Below, in pieces: positions 54,735 to 64,000 of a DNA stretch of 64,000 bases. Source of the stretch: Amaurobius ferox (Eukaryota; Arthropoda; Arachnida; Araneae; Amaurobiidae); NCBI GenBank assembly GCA_951213105.1, contig OX578138.1, positions 95,936,114-96,000,113 of the forward strand. The letters run 5' to 3'. Below the pieces are notes generated by a model, which did not search any database, was not told the origin of the DNA, and saw only the letters and a list, made by a program, of their open reading frames with translations. How positions within the stretch are numbered: the stretch's first letter is position 1; each line of letters starts with the position of its first letter. Made by a program: the position numbers and the translations under genes.

Positions 54735-54820
54735 ATAAATTATTACAGTGCCGTCATAGTTTTGCCAATACCACTGCTACGTTGCATTGTAACATTTATG
54801 GTTAGGGCTGAAAACAACAC
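54735..54820 (+). mobile_element. GTCAC element, 108-bp-unit piece left of HLE copy 16
   Basis: The sequence 'acagtgccgtcatagttttgcc', 'ctacgttgcattgtaacatt', 'atggtta' follows the 108-bp unit, diverged. The HLE at 54821-55769 inserted into this array. Confidence 0.6.
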
Positions 54821-55606
54821 AAAAAAATCTGATGTGGGCAACACATGACTTTCCTTATATAATGTAATGAATTTACTACTTTTACAGTAAAAAAATAGGT
54901 TTTTCTTATAGTAGATACTAATATTCTTTCCAAGATATTGAATTTTCGACAATTAGTTGTCATTTTCATTGATTTAGCGTCATTTTTATCCATTTGACGA
55001 GATTTACGTTAATTTGGCAACATTTCAAAAAGTCCCCAAGTTGGCGACATTTCGCCAAATTCGTCGCCAAAATCTCGCCAAGAGTTATGCACTAAGAAAA
55101 AAGTTATTCTTACAGCAGATAAATGACTATTGGCGTTCAAATACAAAAGTATTATTCAAAGTATATTTTTTCATGAATGGAACGAGCTAGATCCACGAGA
55201 ATGATGTCACTCAATTTATCGCATGGTATTACATATGAAAAGTGAACATGTTTCTCAATAGGAATTTTTTTTATGTGACTTTTTCATAATTTTTTTGAAA
55301 AATGTACAATATCTCGAGAACGGTTCATGTTAGCCTTCTAAAATTTATGCCAATCGTTTTCTAATGAAAAATTACATAAGAAATGTCTATTTGCGTAACT
55401 TTATTAGCGGTTTTGATTTTTTGACGATTTTTTCAAAATTTCATTCGAAAATTTAGGGAGGTTCTGAACATTCGATTACGTATAAAAACAATAGGCTTCC
55501 AGTGTTTACGGATTGTGATTTTTGTACCAAATTTGGTTCGAATCGGTCCATTCGTTCGTCTGTTATCGTCTCCACAGACTCACTGACACACACACATACA
55601 CACATA

Positions 55607-55644
<38 letters not shown>

Positions 55645-55769
55645 TCACTCCAAAAATGTTTGATTCGTGATCAGGGATGCTTGAAACGTGCTCTCCCGTC
55701 GAAAACTCGAATTCGAATTTTCGACCCCGTCACAATACTTTCCTTATACATTATGTATATAAGGAAAGT
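54821..55769 (-). mobile_element. HLE copy 16, inserted in the 108-bp array
   Basis: Full reverse copy closely resembling copy 14 (shared ATAACTTTTTTCTTAGTGCA-type text near 55087-55105). Both flanks are GTCAC-element 108-bp-unit sequence, so this HLE is younger than the array. Confidence 0.95.
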
Positions 55770-57091
55770 AATATATTACGACAATGTTACAGTGTCATCA
55801 ATTAGCGATGTTATATAGAAATCCCAACTGCTACGCCTCATTGTAACAATAATATTCAGTTGCATAAAAGTCACAAAATATAGTTACATCAATGGCATAA
55901 TGTAACCAATATGCAATATTGCATACAAGTCACAACTATGACGTCATATTGTAACATTTATGTTTATTTGCAGAAAAGTTACAAAATATAGTCACAGTAA
56001 TCTCACAGTGTCACTAATTATCGATGCTGCATATAAGTCACATATGTGACGTTGCATTGTTATGTGTTTATCAAGTGGTTGAAACGTCACTAAATATAGT
56101 CCCAATAAAGTCCCAATGTTACTAATACGCATCGTCGGCTAGAAGTAACAACTATAACGTCACATTGTAGCATTTATGTTTAGTTGCAGATACGTCACAA
56201 AATATAATCACAGTAATGTCGTGCTGTCACCAATTCGCGATGTTAAATATAAATCACAAATGTGACGTCACGTTGTGACATTTATGTTTAATTGCAGATA
56301 CGTGGCAAAATATAGTCACAGTAATGTTATGATGTCACTAATTAGCGATGTTAAATATAAATCACAAATGTGACGTCACATTGTGACATTTATGTTCAGT
56401 TGCAGATACGTGGCAAAATATAGTCACAGTAATGTTATAGTGTCACCAATTAGCGATGTTAAATATAAATCACAACTGTGACGTCACATCGTGACATTTA
56501 TGTTCAGTTGTAGATACGTGGCAAAATATAGTCACAGTAATGTTATGGTGTCACCAATTAGCGACGTAAAATATAAATCACAAATGTGACGTCACATTGT
56601 GACATTTATGTTCAGTTGCAGATACGTGACAAAATATAGTCACAGCAATGTCATGGTGTCACCAATTGCGATGTTAAATATAAATCACAAATGTGACGTC
56701 ACGTTGTGACATTTATGTTTAGTTGCAGATACGTGGCAAAATATAGTCGCAGTAATGTCATGGTATCACCAATTAGCGATGTTAAATATAAATCACAAAT
56801 GTGACGTCACATTGTGACATTTATGTTTAGTTGCAGATACGTGACAAAATATAGTCACAGTAATGTCATGGTGTCACCAATTAGCGATGTTGCATACAAA
56901 TCACAAATGTGACGTCACATTGTGAGGTGTTAATTAAGGTGCAGAAACTTCACAAACTATAGTTACAATAAGGTCACAATATTACCAATGTGCTACGTCA
57001 CATAGAAATCACAACTGTGATATCACATTGTGACTCATATGTCACGTGATTACAACGTCACTGTCACACTTGTGACGATCTTTGCTGTATG
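55770..57091 (+). mobile_element. GTCAC element, right end with amplified 108-bp subunit
   Basis: About eleven units of the 3' module. The GCGATGTTA marker falls at 56237, 56345, 56453, 56561, 56668, 56776 and 56884, steps of 107-108 bp. Units are most alike at 56230-56900 and decay on the left (55770-56230). The right terminus after 56930 matches the compact copy at 18600-18783 and ends in TGACGATCTTTGCTGTATGGG at 57091 (last 20 bases: GACGATCTTTGCTGTATGGG). No left terminus is found within several kb. Confidence 0.92.
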
Positions 57092-57440
57092 GGATATTAA
57101 TCAAAATTGCATGAAACATTTTAATATAATGCAAAATAGCTAATAGAACTTCCGGACATGATTCAATCGCCTACTTTTCAAATTATCTTTCTTATTAAAT
57201 GATATCAGTTTTTACCAAATATATTAATCAAAATCACATGAGAAATTTTTACATAATGCAAAATAGTTAATAGAACTTCCAGATATGATTCAATCGCCTG
57301 TTTTGTAAATTACCTGGCTTATTAAATGAAATAAGTTTCTACAAAATATATTAATCAGAATTGCATGAGACATTTTTATATGATGCAAAATAACTAACAG
57401 AACTTCCAGATATGACTCAATAGCCTATTTTGTAAATTTT
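57092..57440 (+). repeat. 126-bp satellite, right segment
   Basis: About 2.8 units of the satellite at 30574-31108. It begins in mid-unit at 'atattaatcaaaattgcatg', exactly where the left segment stopped ('acaaagtat'), with at most a 2-bp overlap. It ends where the tRNA-like fragment begins. Confidence 0.9.
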
Positions 57441-57449
57441 CTTTCTTTT

Positions 57450-57520
57450 CCGACCGGGAATTGATCTTCGTACTGGCCAGACGACTCTCTACCGTTGAGC
57501 TACTGCGACTGAGTTGCAAA
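57450..57520 (-). tRNA. tRNA-like pseudogene or SINE head
   Basis: The reverse strand reads GCAGTAGCTCAACGGTAGAG (D-arm and A box), an anticodon-like arm TCGTCTGGCCAGTACGA, and GATCAATTCCCGG (weak B box). The loop would put GCC in the anticodon position (Gly), but the acceptor stem does not pair and the T arm lacks the usual GGTTCGA. It is followed on that strand by an A-rich tail (aaaagaaagaaaa), which suggests a retroposed tRNA-like fragment and not a working tRNA. Confidence 0.5.
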
Positions 57521-57529
57521 CGCTTATCG

Positions 57530-58515
57530 TCGAAGTGAATTCTACAATTTCATGAAAAGCTTGAATTTTATAATATTTAATATAGCCAAATTAATTTTGA
57601 GAGACAACATTGAAGGACCTTAATGTTTACGGAAGTAGTACGTTAGTCTGAATACAGATGTCTTTAGATGCAGGCTGTAACCATAGGACATATTCTTAGT
57701 TTGATCACCAATTCAAGAGTGTAAATTTATTGTCGAATGTAGTTCAATGATCGATTATAGTCAAATGTAAAGTGTCAACTATTCTAAAGCAAAGCGTGTC
57801 CATTAGTATAGAAAAAATATTTAATATAAATATATTTCTTGTTGCATAAACATTGAAATACGTGTCGTACCATTATAAGTAAACAATCTCTTTAATATTG
57901 CAAAGCAGAAAAAAATTTCCCATATAGACTTACGTACGGATACCATCTAATAAATGACAAAATCTCAAACTTTCATTTAAACTCTATGTCAAAATTAAAT
58001 CATGCTTATCGCATTTATGTATACTTTCGCTTATACGACTTATACATTCGCTGGAGAAAAGATAAATTTCGGGTAAGCTAAAAAACAAATTCAAAGGGTT
58101 GGTAAACAAAGAAAGAAACGCAGAAATATAAGAAAAAGCCGAATCTAATCTCAGTTCTCCTCATGTATTTATGATGAAACCACACTCGTATAGAGAAAAA
58201 CATTGCTTATCGTTCATTACAGCTGACAGGCTGATTTATAATTGGAAACGAGAAAAAAAAATACACTTTCATTTTTTTCAACAAAAATAGCATTTTATTT
58301 TAGTAAACAGTAGATTTTTTTATTTTCCTACTATTGATTATATTTTCTAGTGTTTTTATTTCTATTCAGCCCTAAATTATTATAAAATATAAAAATACAC
58401 TTGAAGTAAATCTAAGGGTTTTATAAATACTATTTTACTCCCGCAGAGTATCTGCGCTCAAGCGTTTCTTAATGCTCACTATTTATTGGTACTGGATATA
58501 TGTTATGTGAGTCTT
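57530..58515. other. Intergenic with a faint R3 copy
   Basis: Mostly unremarkable. The stretch 58110-58275 ('atgtatttatgatgaaacc', 'gagaaaaacattgcttatcg', 'gacaggctga') is a weak, shortened R3 copy. No coding signal. Confidence 0.45.
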
Positions 58516-58524
58516 CGAACACTA

Positions 58525-58611
58525 TAGTGTAAATTTGTCGAAAACCCGACTAGCGATTTTCGACACGATTTCAATACTTCCCCTACACATTACCATGCTT
58601 TATAGGGAAAT
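58525..58611 (-). mobile_element. 5' end of the diverged HLE subfamily
   Basis: On the reverse strand: 'ttccctataaagcatggtaa', 'ggggaagtattgaaatcgtg', 'tcgaaaatcgctagtcgggt', 'tttcgac'. This matches the 5' end at 19433-19340. No microsatellite follows. Confidence 0.55.
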
Positions 58612-58819
58612 AATATCTACTATATGTATAATTCATACTTTTTGAATTGAACACATTTCCTTCTATAAACGTGAACAAATTATTTTAAACTACAAAATGT
58701 AGCCGTCGATATAAAACATGGCTTTAATGAATTCATTCATTAAAATTTTCAAGAGACAAAAGATATTGATAAATATAATTTTTTTACACTACGGGCAATG
58801 CCGGTGGCAAAATGCATCT

Positions 58820-59340
58820 ATAGAAAACAAGAAAGATCAATCATGCTTAAAACATTGATTATGAAACACTTTCCAACTTCAATGCAATTTTATTTAAAAA
58901 AGTCGAAAATGCAATACATTCCTCGGTAATATTTTAAAACTTATCACGATACTACATTGATTTATTATATTTGAAAACTTAAACCTTCATTGAAAAAAAT
59001 GAACTTCATTCAAAAGACGGCATTGAAATATAAATTGCGTGGTTTAAATATCTCTAAAATGCAATACATTCCACGGTAATATTTTTAAATCTATCATAAT
59101 ACTACGATAATTTATTATATTTGAAAACTTCATCGAAAACAACTGAAATTAATTCAAATGACGTCATAGAAAAAATAACACGAATGGATCTCTCTATAAA
59201 AGCAGGATTTCATTCATAACTTTCTCCATTTCATTCATCACAATACTATAATAATTTATTTTATTTAAAAATTAAGACCATGGAGCTACAATTCATAAAC
59301 TTTATGCTTAAAACTTCATCGAAAAATATCGTCCTTCTGT
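58820..59340 (+). repeat. Diverged ~135-bp tandem repeat containing repeat R5
   Basis: About three units with 'aaaatgcaatacattcc', 'cggtaatatttt(t)aaa', 'tactac(a/g)(t/a)(t/a)aatttattatatt', 'tgaaaactt', 'ttcat(t/c)gaaaa'. Units start near 58908, 59055 and 59220. The R5 copy at 37850-38045 matches the first unit. Confidence 0.6.
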
Positions 59341-60904
59341 TTATAAAATCAATTAATATTTCATTCATATCAGCCATGCAGACTCCATGGACTGAATTAT
59401 TTTGTGTTAAAGAAATACAGTAATTCTAATACAACTCATTCTACATATTTTGCTGTTTACATTTTACATAGGTGAAAAATAGGCTTAATTGTAGAAATAA
59501 TCAAATTTGAATGAGAATTTAAACTCAAATATATTGTCATTGTGTTGTTTTAGTATGTAGATGCACAGAATTTAAGCAGAAATAAACTAGTTTTAGGATG
59601 GATACAACACTCAATATGAATTAAAAAGAACTTTAAAAAATCACGAATTTGAAACAAGATGGATGCCATATCTCATTTTGAAGTGGGTCATGTGATCGTT
59701 TCATATCATGGTCACGTGATCGTTTCATATAAGATGTGTAATTATTATTTTAATTTTTATTTAAAAAACTACTGAATATATTTAGCTGAATTTTTTTTAT
59801 ATATTTTATGGAACAATTTGACTATCACCTAAAATTTTCGAAGCAATTTGTGAATTTTAAATCCGCTTAAAAAATGATAGAAAAATTAGGTCCCATAGGG
59901 CTCAGTGTATTTCATTTTTTCAACCCGGGTTCAATCCAAAACTAATTGTGTGATATTATTCATTTATATTCCCATAGGTCCTACAGACCGTCTGAACAAC
60001 ATACTAAAATTTCATTTTGATTAAGTCATTTTTACGGCAGTTATCGTGCTAACGGACAGACAGACAGACAGACAGACAGAATGAACAAAGTCATAAACAC
60101 TTTTCAACTTTGTTGTAAAGTGTTAAAAAATTGAAAATATGTCTGACTGTATGTATGTATGTATGTATGTTTGTCTCACCATCACGGCAGGACGGCTGCA
60201 CTGAATTTCATAAATTTTGTGGGTAGCCGTGGAATAGCTTCACTTAAAATTTAGTTTATGTATTGAGTTTCTAGAGCAAGGGGTAGTGAAGATAGTAATA
60301 AAAAATCCACAATTAAGCCTTCCATTAAGATAGCAGACTGTATGCAGATTATGCAGACGATAATTTCCCCCGCTAGTTTATTTGAAAGAAAGTGTATTAT
60401 GTCGCTTTGCAGCGGTATAAATCCAGTGTGTTTATGCGACAGACGATTTTTATTAAAAATCTTTTCCGATTTAGGCACTAAAGAAATGTATATAAATAAA
60501 ACAAATTTTATCGAATATGCAATTTTGATCCTATTATATTAATAACCCTTTCATTTTGGAATATATTGATTCTATTTGATATTTTTTTAGCATTTATTTA
60601 GAAAAGGAACCAGGATGTTTTATTCATCAGATCTACCTGTGAAAGAATGTTTTGAATAACTATGGAATTTTTAATTATAAATGAATTTGCACAGGATTGT
60701 GAATTAAGTTTCTTTCTAATGCATATAACGTACGAATAGATAGTATACTGCTTGTTTTAAATAATCAGACTTTTGCGGGTATTTGTGAAAACCTGAAAGC
60801 TATCGGTCTATGGCTTGTTTTCTCAGCGTGACATTTTTTTATTCAGGCTCCAGCCCTCTACTTCAAAATCCACTCACATGATGCCACTAAGCAAAAAGTA
60901 TTAG
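59341..60904. other. Intergenic with repeat R6 copy b and short microsatellites
   Basis: The only clear items are (GACA)n at 60056-60080, (TATG)n at 60150-60172 and R6 copy b at 60165-60295 (reverse). Two duplicates of 'tcatgtgatcgtttcatat' stand at 59687-59706 and 59711-59731. No gene recognised. Confidence 0.5.
60165..60295 (-). repeat. Dispersed repeat R6, copy b
   Basis: The reverse complement of 44620-44700: 'aatttcataaattttgtggg', 'taaaatttagttta', 'gagtttctagagcaaggggt'. Confidence 0.55.
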
Positions 60905-60907
60905 TGT

Positions 60908-61815
60908 GAGACCAGAAATTGTTCTCACATGAGACACTTTTATTTGAGTATTTATGGTGGCCAGAACGCCGAACAAAGCGTGCAGACTGGCTGGCACCGA
61001 AGTTTATGACAACTTGAACTTTTAGGTCAAAATGACTATAAATTTAGGTGTGCCAAGCCACAGAGGCTAAGAGGGGCTGTGAAGTGATGCCATTGGGTTC
61101 AGAAGAACCAATGAGCGCCAAGGAGAAGAAGGTCGGAGCAACCCCCCCCCCCCCCCCACGGCCGAAGGAACCACAAGTCTAAAACAGATTTACAAAATGA
61201 GCGAAGTGAATATGACCGAGCAGACATGACTTAGGAGTTGCAGTTTGAGTACGAGTATTTACACTAACATGACTTAAGAGGAAGGAAATCAGAGTTCGGA
61301 GACACACACCCCAGAGTTGTGGACGAAATACACGAGTTTCAGTTATAGACAAAATGAGTGTGCAGTAGCATACGAAAGACAATGAGGAGTTGTGGCAAGA
61401 GTGATGAAAACCTTGGAGAGATGATAAGCCCAAGATTAAACTTTAAGGTATGTGCTCATAATAACAGGTCCTAGACAACAACGGTAAAACTAATAATTCT
61501 TGTCGCATATCTCCCCTCGCTAAAATAATCAAATGAAAATTGATAATAAGTGAAAAATGATATTTATGAAAATTGGTGCTTTTGATAAATTGATGTTGTT
61601 AATAAATGATATTGTTTAAGTTTCAAAATAGTCTAATCTTTTAATATTAATTAGTAATTCTTTTCAGGACTTACACAAAAGGTAAAAATAATTGGAGGGT
61701 TAATTGCGGCACAACAAGACACAACAACGAGCGATGTACGATTTAAATGTTAATTCCACTGTATGAGATTAACGGCCATGCCTTTAATGATTAATAACAA
61801 TTAATGTTAATTGTG
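60908..61815 (+). mobile_element. Dispersed 0.9-kb repeat, candidate solo LTR (copy b)
   Basis: Second copy of 15701-16610, same strand. It starts TGTGAGACCAGAA, and the poly-C tract is at 61142-61157. It differs from copy a by an extra ~90 bp near 61230-61400 and a duplicated 'cacaaca' at 61709-61724. Ends shared with copy a are sharp on the left (TGTGAG) and blurred on the right. Confidence 0.5.
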
Positions 61816-62251
61816 AGTTAAACTGTAAGTTCCTCTTTCTATTTTATTTTTAGTTGCCACAATTAGTTCCCGTTTTCAGCAAGGAAATCTGTTTTAAAGA
61901 TGATGCAGTAAACACTTATTTTCAAAGAAAATTAAAAAGAAATAAACAGTAGAGAAATACACAATATTAGAAAAAAAAAAATTAAGGCGCTTTCTGATGA
62001 CATAAAGATTTGATGAATTCAGTCTGACAGAATAATCAAAATATCAATAATATCTTCGGGCTAAGAAACATCAATCGAAATTTAAAGCAATCGAAAAGGT
62101 TGCTGATTCTTACGAGTAAAAGTCGTCCTTCTTGCCCGTCCTGACGAAGAAGGTTATTTCCTGCCTTTGAAACAAATCGACACTATTATTTCGTGTTATA
62201 TTTCTGAGTAATTTTAGTTATTTTACTTTTATTTCATTAGCAGAAGTTTGA
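61816..62251. other. Intergenic, no feature recognised
   Basis: No coding signal or repeat recognised before the P-like element. Confidence 0.45.
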
Positions 62252-62455
62252 GTTATACCGCAGCCCCCGTCACTATATGCCCTCCGTAATCTGCGTTACC
62301 AGGCAACGCTTGCTGCTTAGTTTCCTCGCTTGGGGGCAACCCAAGCGGGCCACGGTTAATAGCACAGTAACGGTGTTCGCCAATTTTGTGACTGAAGAAA
62401 TAGGCTGTTTTACTTATTTTTTTTTTTTTAATTTTCACGACTTGTTTAAATTTCG

Positions 62456-62563
62456 ATGGTTTACTGCGTAATTCCTGGTTGCAAATCGTCTAGTAAATCT
62501 ACTGGCACTGCATTTCATGAAATACCTAGCAGAGAACCATAACGACAAATCTGGATCAAAGCT
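62456..62563 (+). pseudogene. THAP zinc-finger exon of a P-like transposase, with a stop
   Basis: From ATG at 62456 the reading is MVYCVIPGCKSSSKSTGTAF, then HEIPSREP, a TAA stop at 62540-62542, then RQIWIKAI. This is the N-terminal half of a THAP domain: C-x4-C at residues 4 and 9, the F-H-x-I-P motif, and W-I-K-A-I. The second zinc-binding half (C-x2-H) would be in a following exon; it is not visible. The THAP domain binds the subterminal DNA of P elements. The stop and the short interior mean the copy is non-autonomous. Confidence 0.8.
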
Positions 62564-62964
62564 ATATCCATATAAGTTGAGTTTAGATTATTATTTATTA
62601 TTAAGCGTATCCATATTCTGAAATCTAAAGAGTATTTTCCTATTATGAAAGTATTTTTCGTAGGGTTGTTTAACCATGGCTGATTGATTTTACTAACAAA
62701 TTTATGCAATGCAGCTGAAACACCTCTACATTAAAACTTCAAAAGTGTAATAGAATTAATTATTTTTTTGATCATTTAATTGAAGATATATGATATACTT
62801 TCCTTGTCCCATCTATTATTTATGAAAAGTATATTAATTGCATATAAAAATTTGCCATTGCCCAATGGAATAATATTACCCATAGACTTAGCATTAGAGG
62901 GGGGGAGGCGGGGTCAGAACGAATTTATATACTCCACCAAATACTTTGGGTCGTAAAAAATTTG

Positions 62965-62965
<1 letters not shown>

Positions 62966-63004
<39 letters not shown>
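62966..63004. repeat. (AT)n microsatellite inside the P-like element
   Basis: About 19 AT units; the adjacent Tyr-Ile reverse-strand frame at 62925-63110 is spurious. Confidence 0.95.
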
Positions 63005-63710
63005 GTACGCGTAAGCAGCTATTAATTTTTTTTTCCGAAAAGTTCTTTTGAAAAACCTGATTTTTTTTCTGAAAAGAGTGAAAGCTATTTCCTTCCTTTG
63101 ATGGATTCACCAGAAACTAAAATTTACATTTAAAATCGGTATATTGATTGGGGTGAACTACGGACCACTTCCTATGATCCCCCCTTACCTAGGCCCTTGA
63201 AGTCAACAGTCTAAGTCTAAGGTAATTTTATTACCTTCCAGTAAGTACCATCTCCACCTCCCTTTTTAAGAACGCAAATAAAAATATTCCATTCAATTAT
63301 ATGAGAAGGCAACAAATAACTATTATAAATAAAACAATAATAATAAGCTTACGTACATGTACATAATTTATGGTGATTTTTTTCTATGAACGATCGGAAA
63401 TTCAAAGTGCATGTTCGGAAAACTCGCAAGGTGAAAGAAAGTGTATGGTGTACATATCGTTCTTTAGGTTAAATAATTATTAGGTAAAAAGAAAACAGGC
63501 GAAAAAATAGCAATAAATGAATTAAAATAGCTGCAGCTTGAATCGTACGAATACATACACTGGCGCTCTGCTTTATTTACCCTTTTTCCCGGAAGAGTGG
63601 CCCGCTATCCCTGACCTCTAGCGGTAGCGTCCCTCGTTGCTATGTTGCCGTTTAAACAAAGGAAACGACGAAAGTCGGTGGGCATATAGTAACGGGGGCT
63701 ACGGTTATAC

Positions 63711-64000
63711 ACATAATGCAAAAATAGTTTAGTTTTAGGAACGTGCAATAGATGTCGCTTCCAAATAAAATTGGCCGATATATTTTAAGGGGCGGAGTTT
63801 CGACTATAAACTATTTCAAGGCCCGGAGATTCGACTAATAGTTCATAATTTTTAAACTTTCAATTAAAATTTTAAGAAAAGCTTTACGAGGTGTTTCCTT
63901 CCAGAAATCGAAATAAAATTCATGGATGTGGGCCACTTAGAATTTCCGCTATACCACCAGCAAGCAGACAGACATCGAATTTTATTATTAATGATGGAAA
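63711..64000. other. Intergenic, window end
   Basis: No gene recognised. 'gacagacatcgaattttatt' near 63968 resembles the end of R6-type repeats. Confidence 0.4.

Larger units (their letters stand above)
62252..63710 (+). mobile_element. P-like (THAP) DNA transposon, internally deleted
   Basis: Terminal inverted repeats CGCAGCCCCCGTCACTATAT (62259-62278, continuing to 62286) and the complement CGTAGCCCCCGTTACTATAT (63676-63703) match at 25 of 28 positions. Direct GTTATAC copies at 62252-62258 and 63704-63710 are the apparent target duplication. The element is 1445 bp and keeps only one recognisable exon, the THAP domain at 62456. The subterminal regions are GC-rich on both sides (62259-62390, 63560-63703). 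P elements usually give 8-bp duplications, so the 7-bp match may have lost one base or have decayed at an edge. Confidence 0.8.

Noticed and set aside
55770..57091. CRISPR array
   Set aside because: Unit spacing is regular but the whole 108 bp repeats, with no unique spacers, and the host is eukaryotic.

Overview
This is an AT-rich, repeat-dominated stretch of an animal genome, most likely an arthropod and possibly an arachnid. No prokaryotic gene organisation, intact host gene or long open reading frame is visible. The assignment rests on the decayed coding relics (Helitron helicase, Jockey-like and other non-LTR reverse transcriptases, mariner, Tc1-like, pogo/jerky-like and THAP/P-like transposases) and on an animal-type 5S rRNA sequence reused as a SINE head. 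The genus cannot be named from the sequence alone.

The main component is one dispersed family of about 0.95 kb, called HLE here. Sixteen clear copies (full or broken) cover about 15 kb, and more diverged relatives exist. The 5' end of an HLE is a palindrome with arms ACTTTCCTTATA/TATAAGGAAAGT. A (TG)n microsatellite lies near position 130 of the element. The same arm returns inverted near the 3' end, followed by a short hairpin (ATGTG-ttgcc-CACAT) and CAGAT. Copies lie between T and T. This matches the asymmetric inverted repeats of non-autonomous Helentrons (HINE/DINE-1 type). The HLEs sit at 0.4-26.3 kb and 49.4-55.8 kb. The interval 34.3-49.4 kb has only one diverged remnant.

Layout. 0-6.8 kb: a 2.6-2.8 kb block present twice in tandem, each copy holding an HLE, a non-LTR reverse-transcriptase C-terminus and a Helitron-helicase relic. 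7.3-7.6 kb: a SINE fragment abutting a mariner transposase C-terminus. 7.9-15.5 kb: a dense run of HLEs. 13.9-17.0 kb: an eroded ~78-bp satellite interrupted by an HLE and by a 0.9-kb LTR-like repeat that recurs at 60.9-61.8 kb. 18.4-18.8 kb: a compact GTCAC-rich terminal-inverted-repeat (TIR) element. 20-26.3 kb: HLEs, a tRNA-derived SINE with a perfect 13-bp target duplication, and a tandem plus inverted HLE cluster. 26.4-30.4 kb: decayed minisatellites and a Jockey-like pseudogene. 30.6-33.8 kb: a 126-bp satellite broken by the left end of a GTCAC element whose 256-bp subunit is amplified, then a large hairpin and a hAT-like MITE. 35.3-36.8 kb: Tc1-like and pogo-like transposase relics. 39.9-40.6 kb: a foldback element. 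43.3-43.7 kb: a SINE with a 5S rRNA head and a perfect 17-bp target duplication. 47.7-48.6 kb: microsatellite, duplication and diverged HLE. 49.4-55.8 kb: more HLEs, one carrying a tRNA-headed SINE with the same body as the 5S SINE. 55.8-57.1 kb: the right end of a GTCAC element, with a 108-bp subunit amplified, abutting the same 126-bp satellite in matching phase. 62.3-63.7 kb: a P-like element with a THAP exon.

The most notable points are the 5S/tRNA SINE pair with swapped Pol III promoters, the GTCAC element that grows two different internal satellites (and whose two ends, 26 kb apart, cut the same satellite at the same phase), and the Helentron-like family with tripled 3' ends and tandem or inverted junctions. 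All identifications come from reading the sequence; no database search was run.
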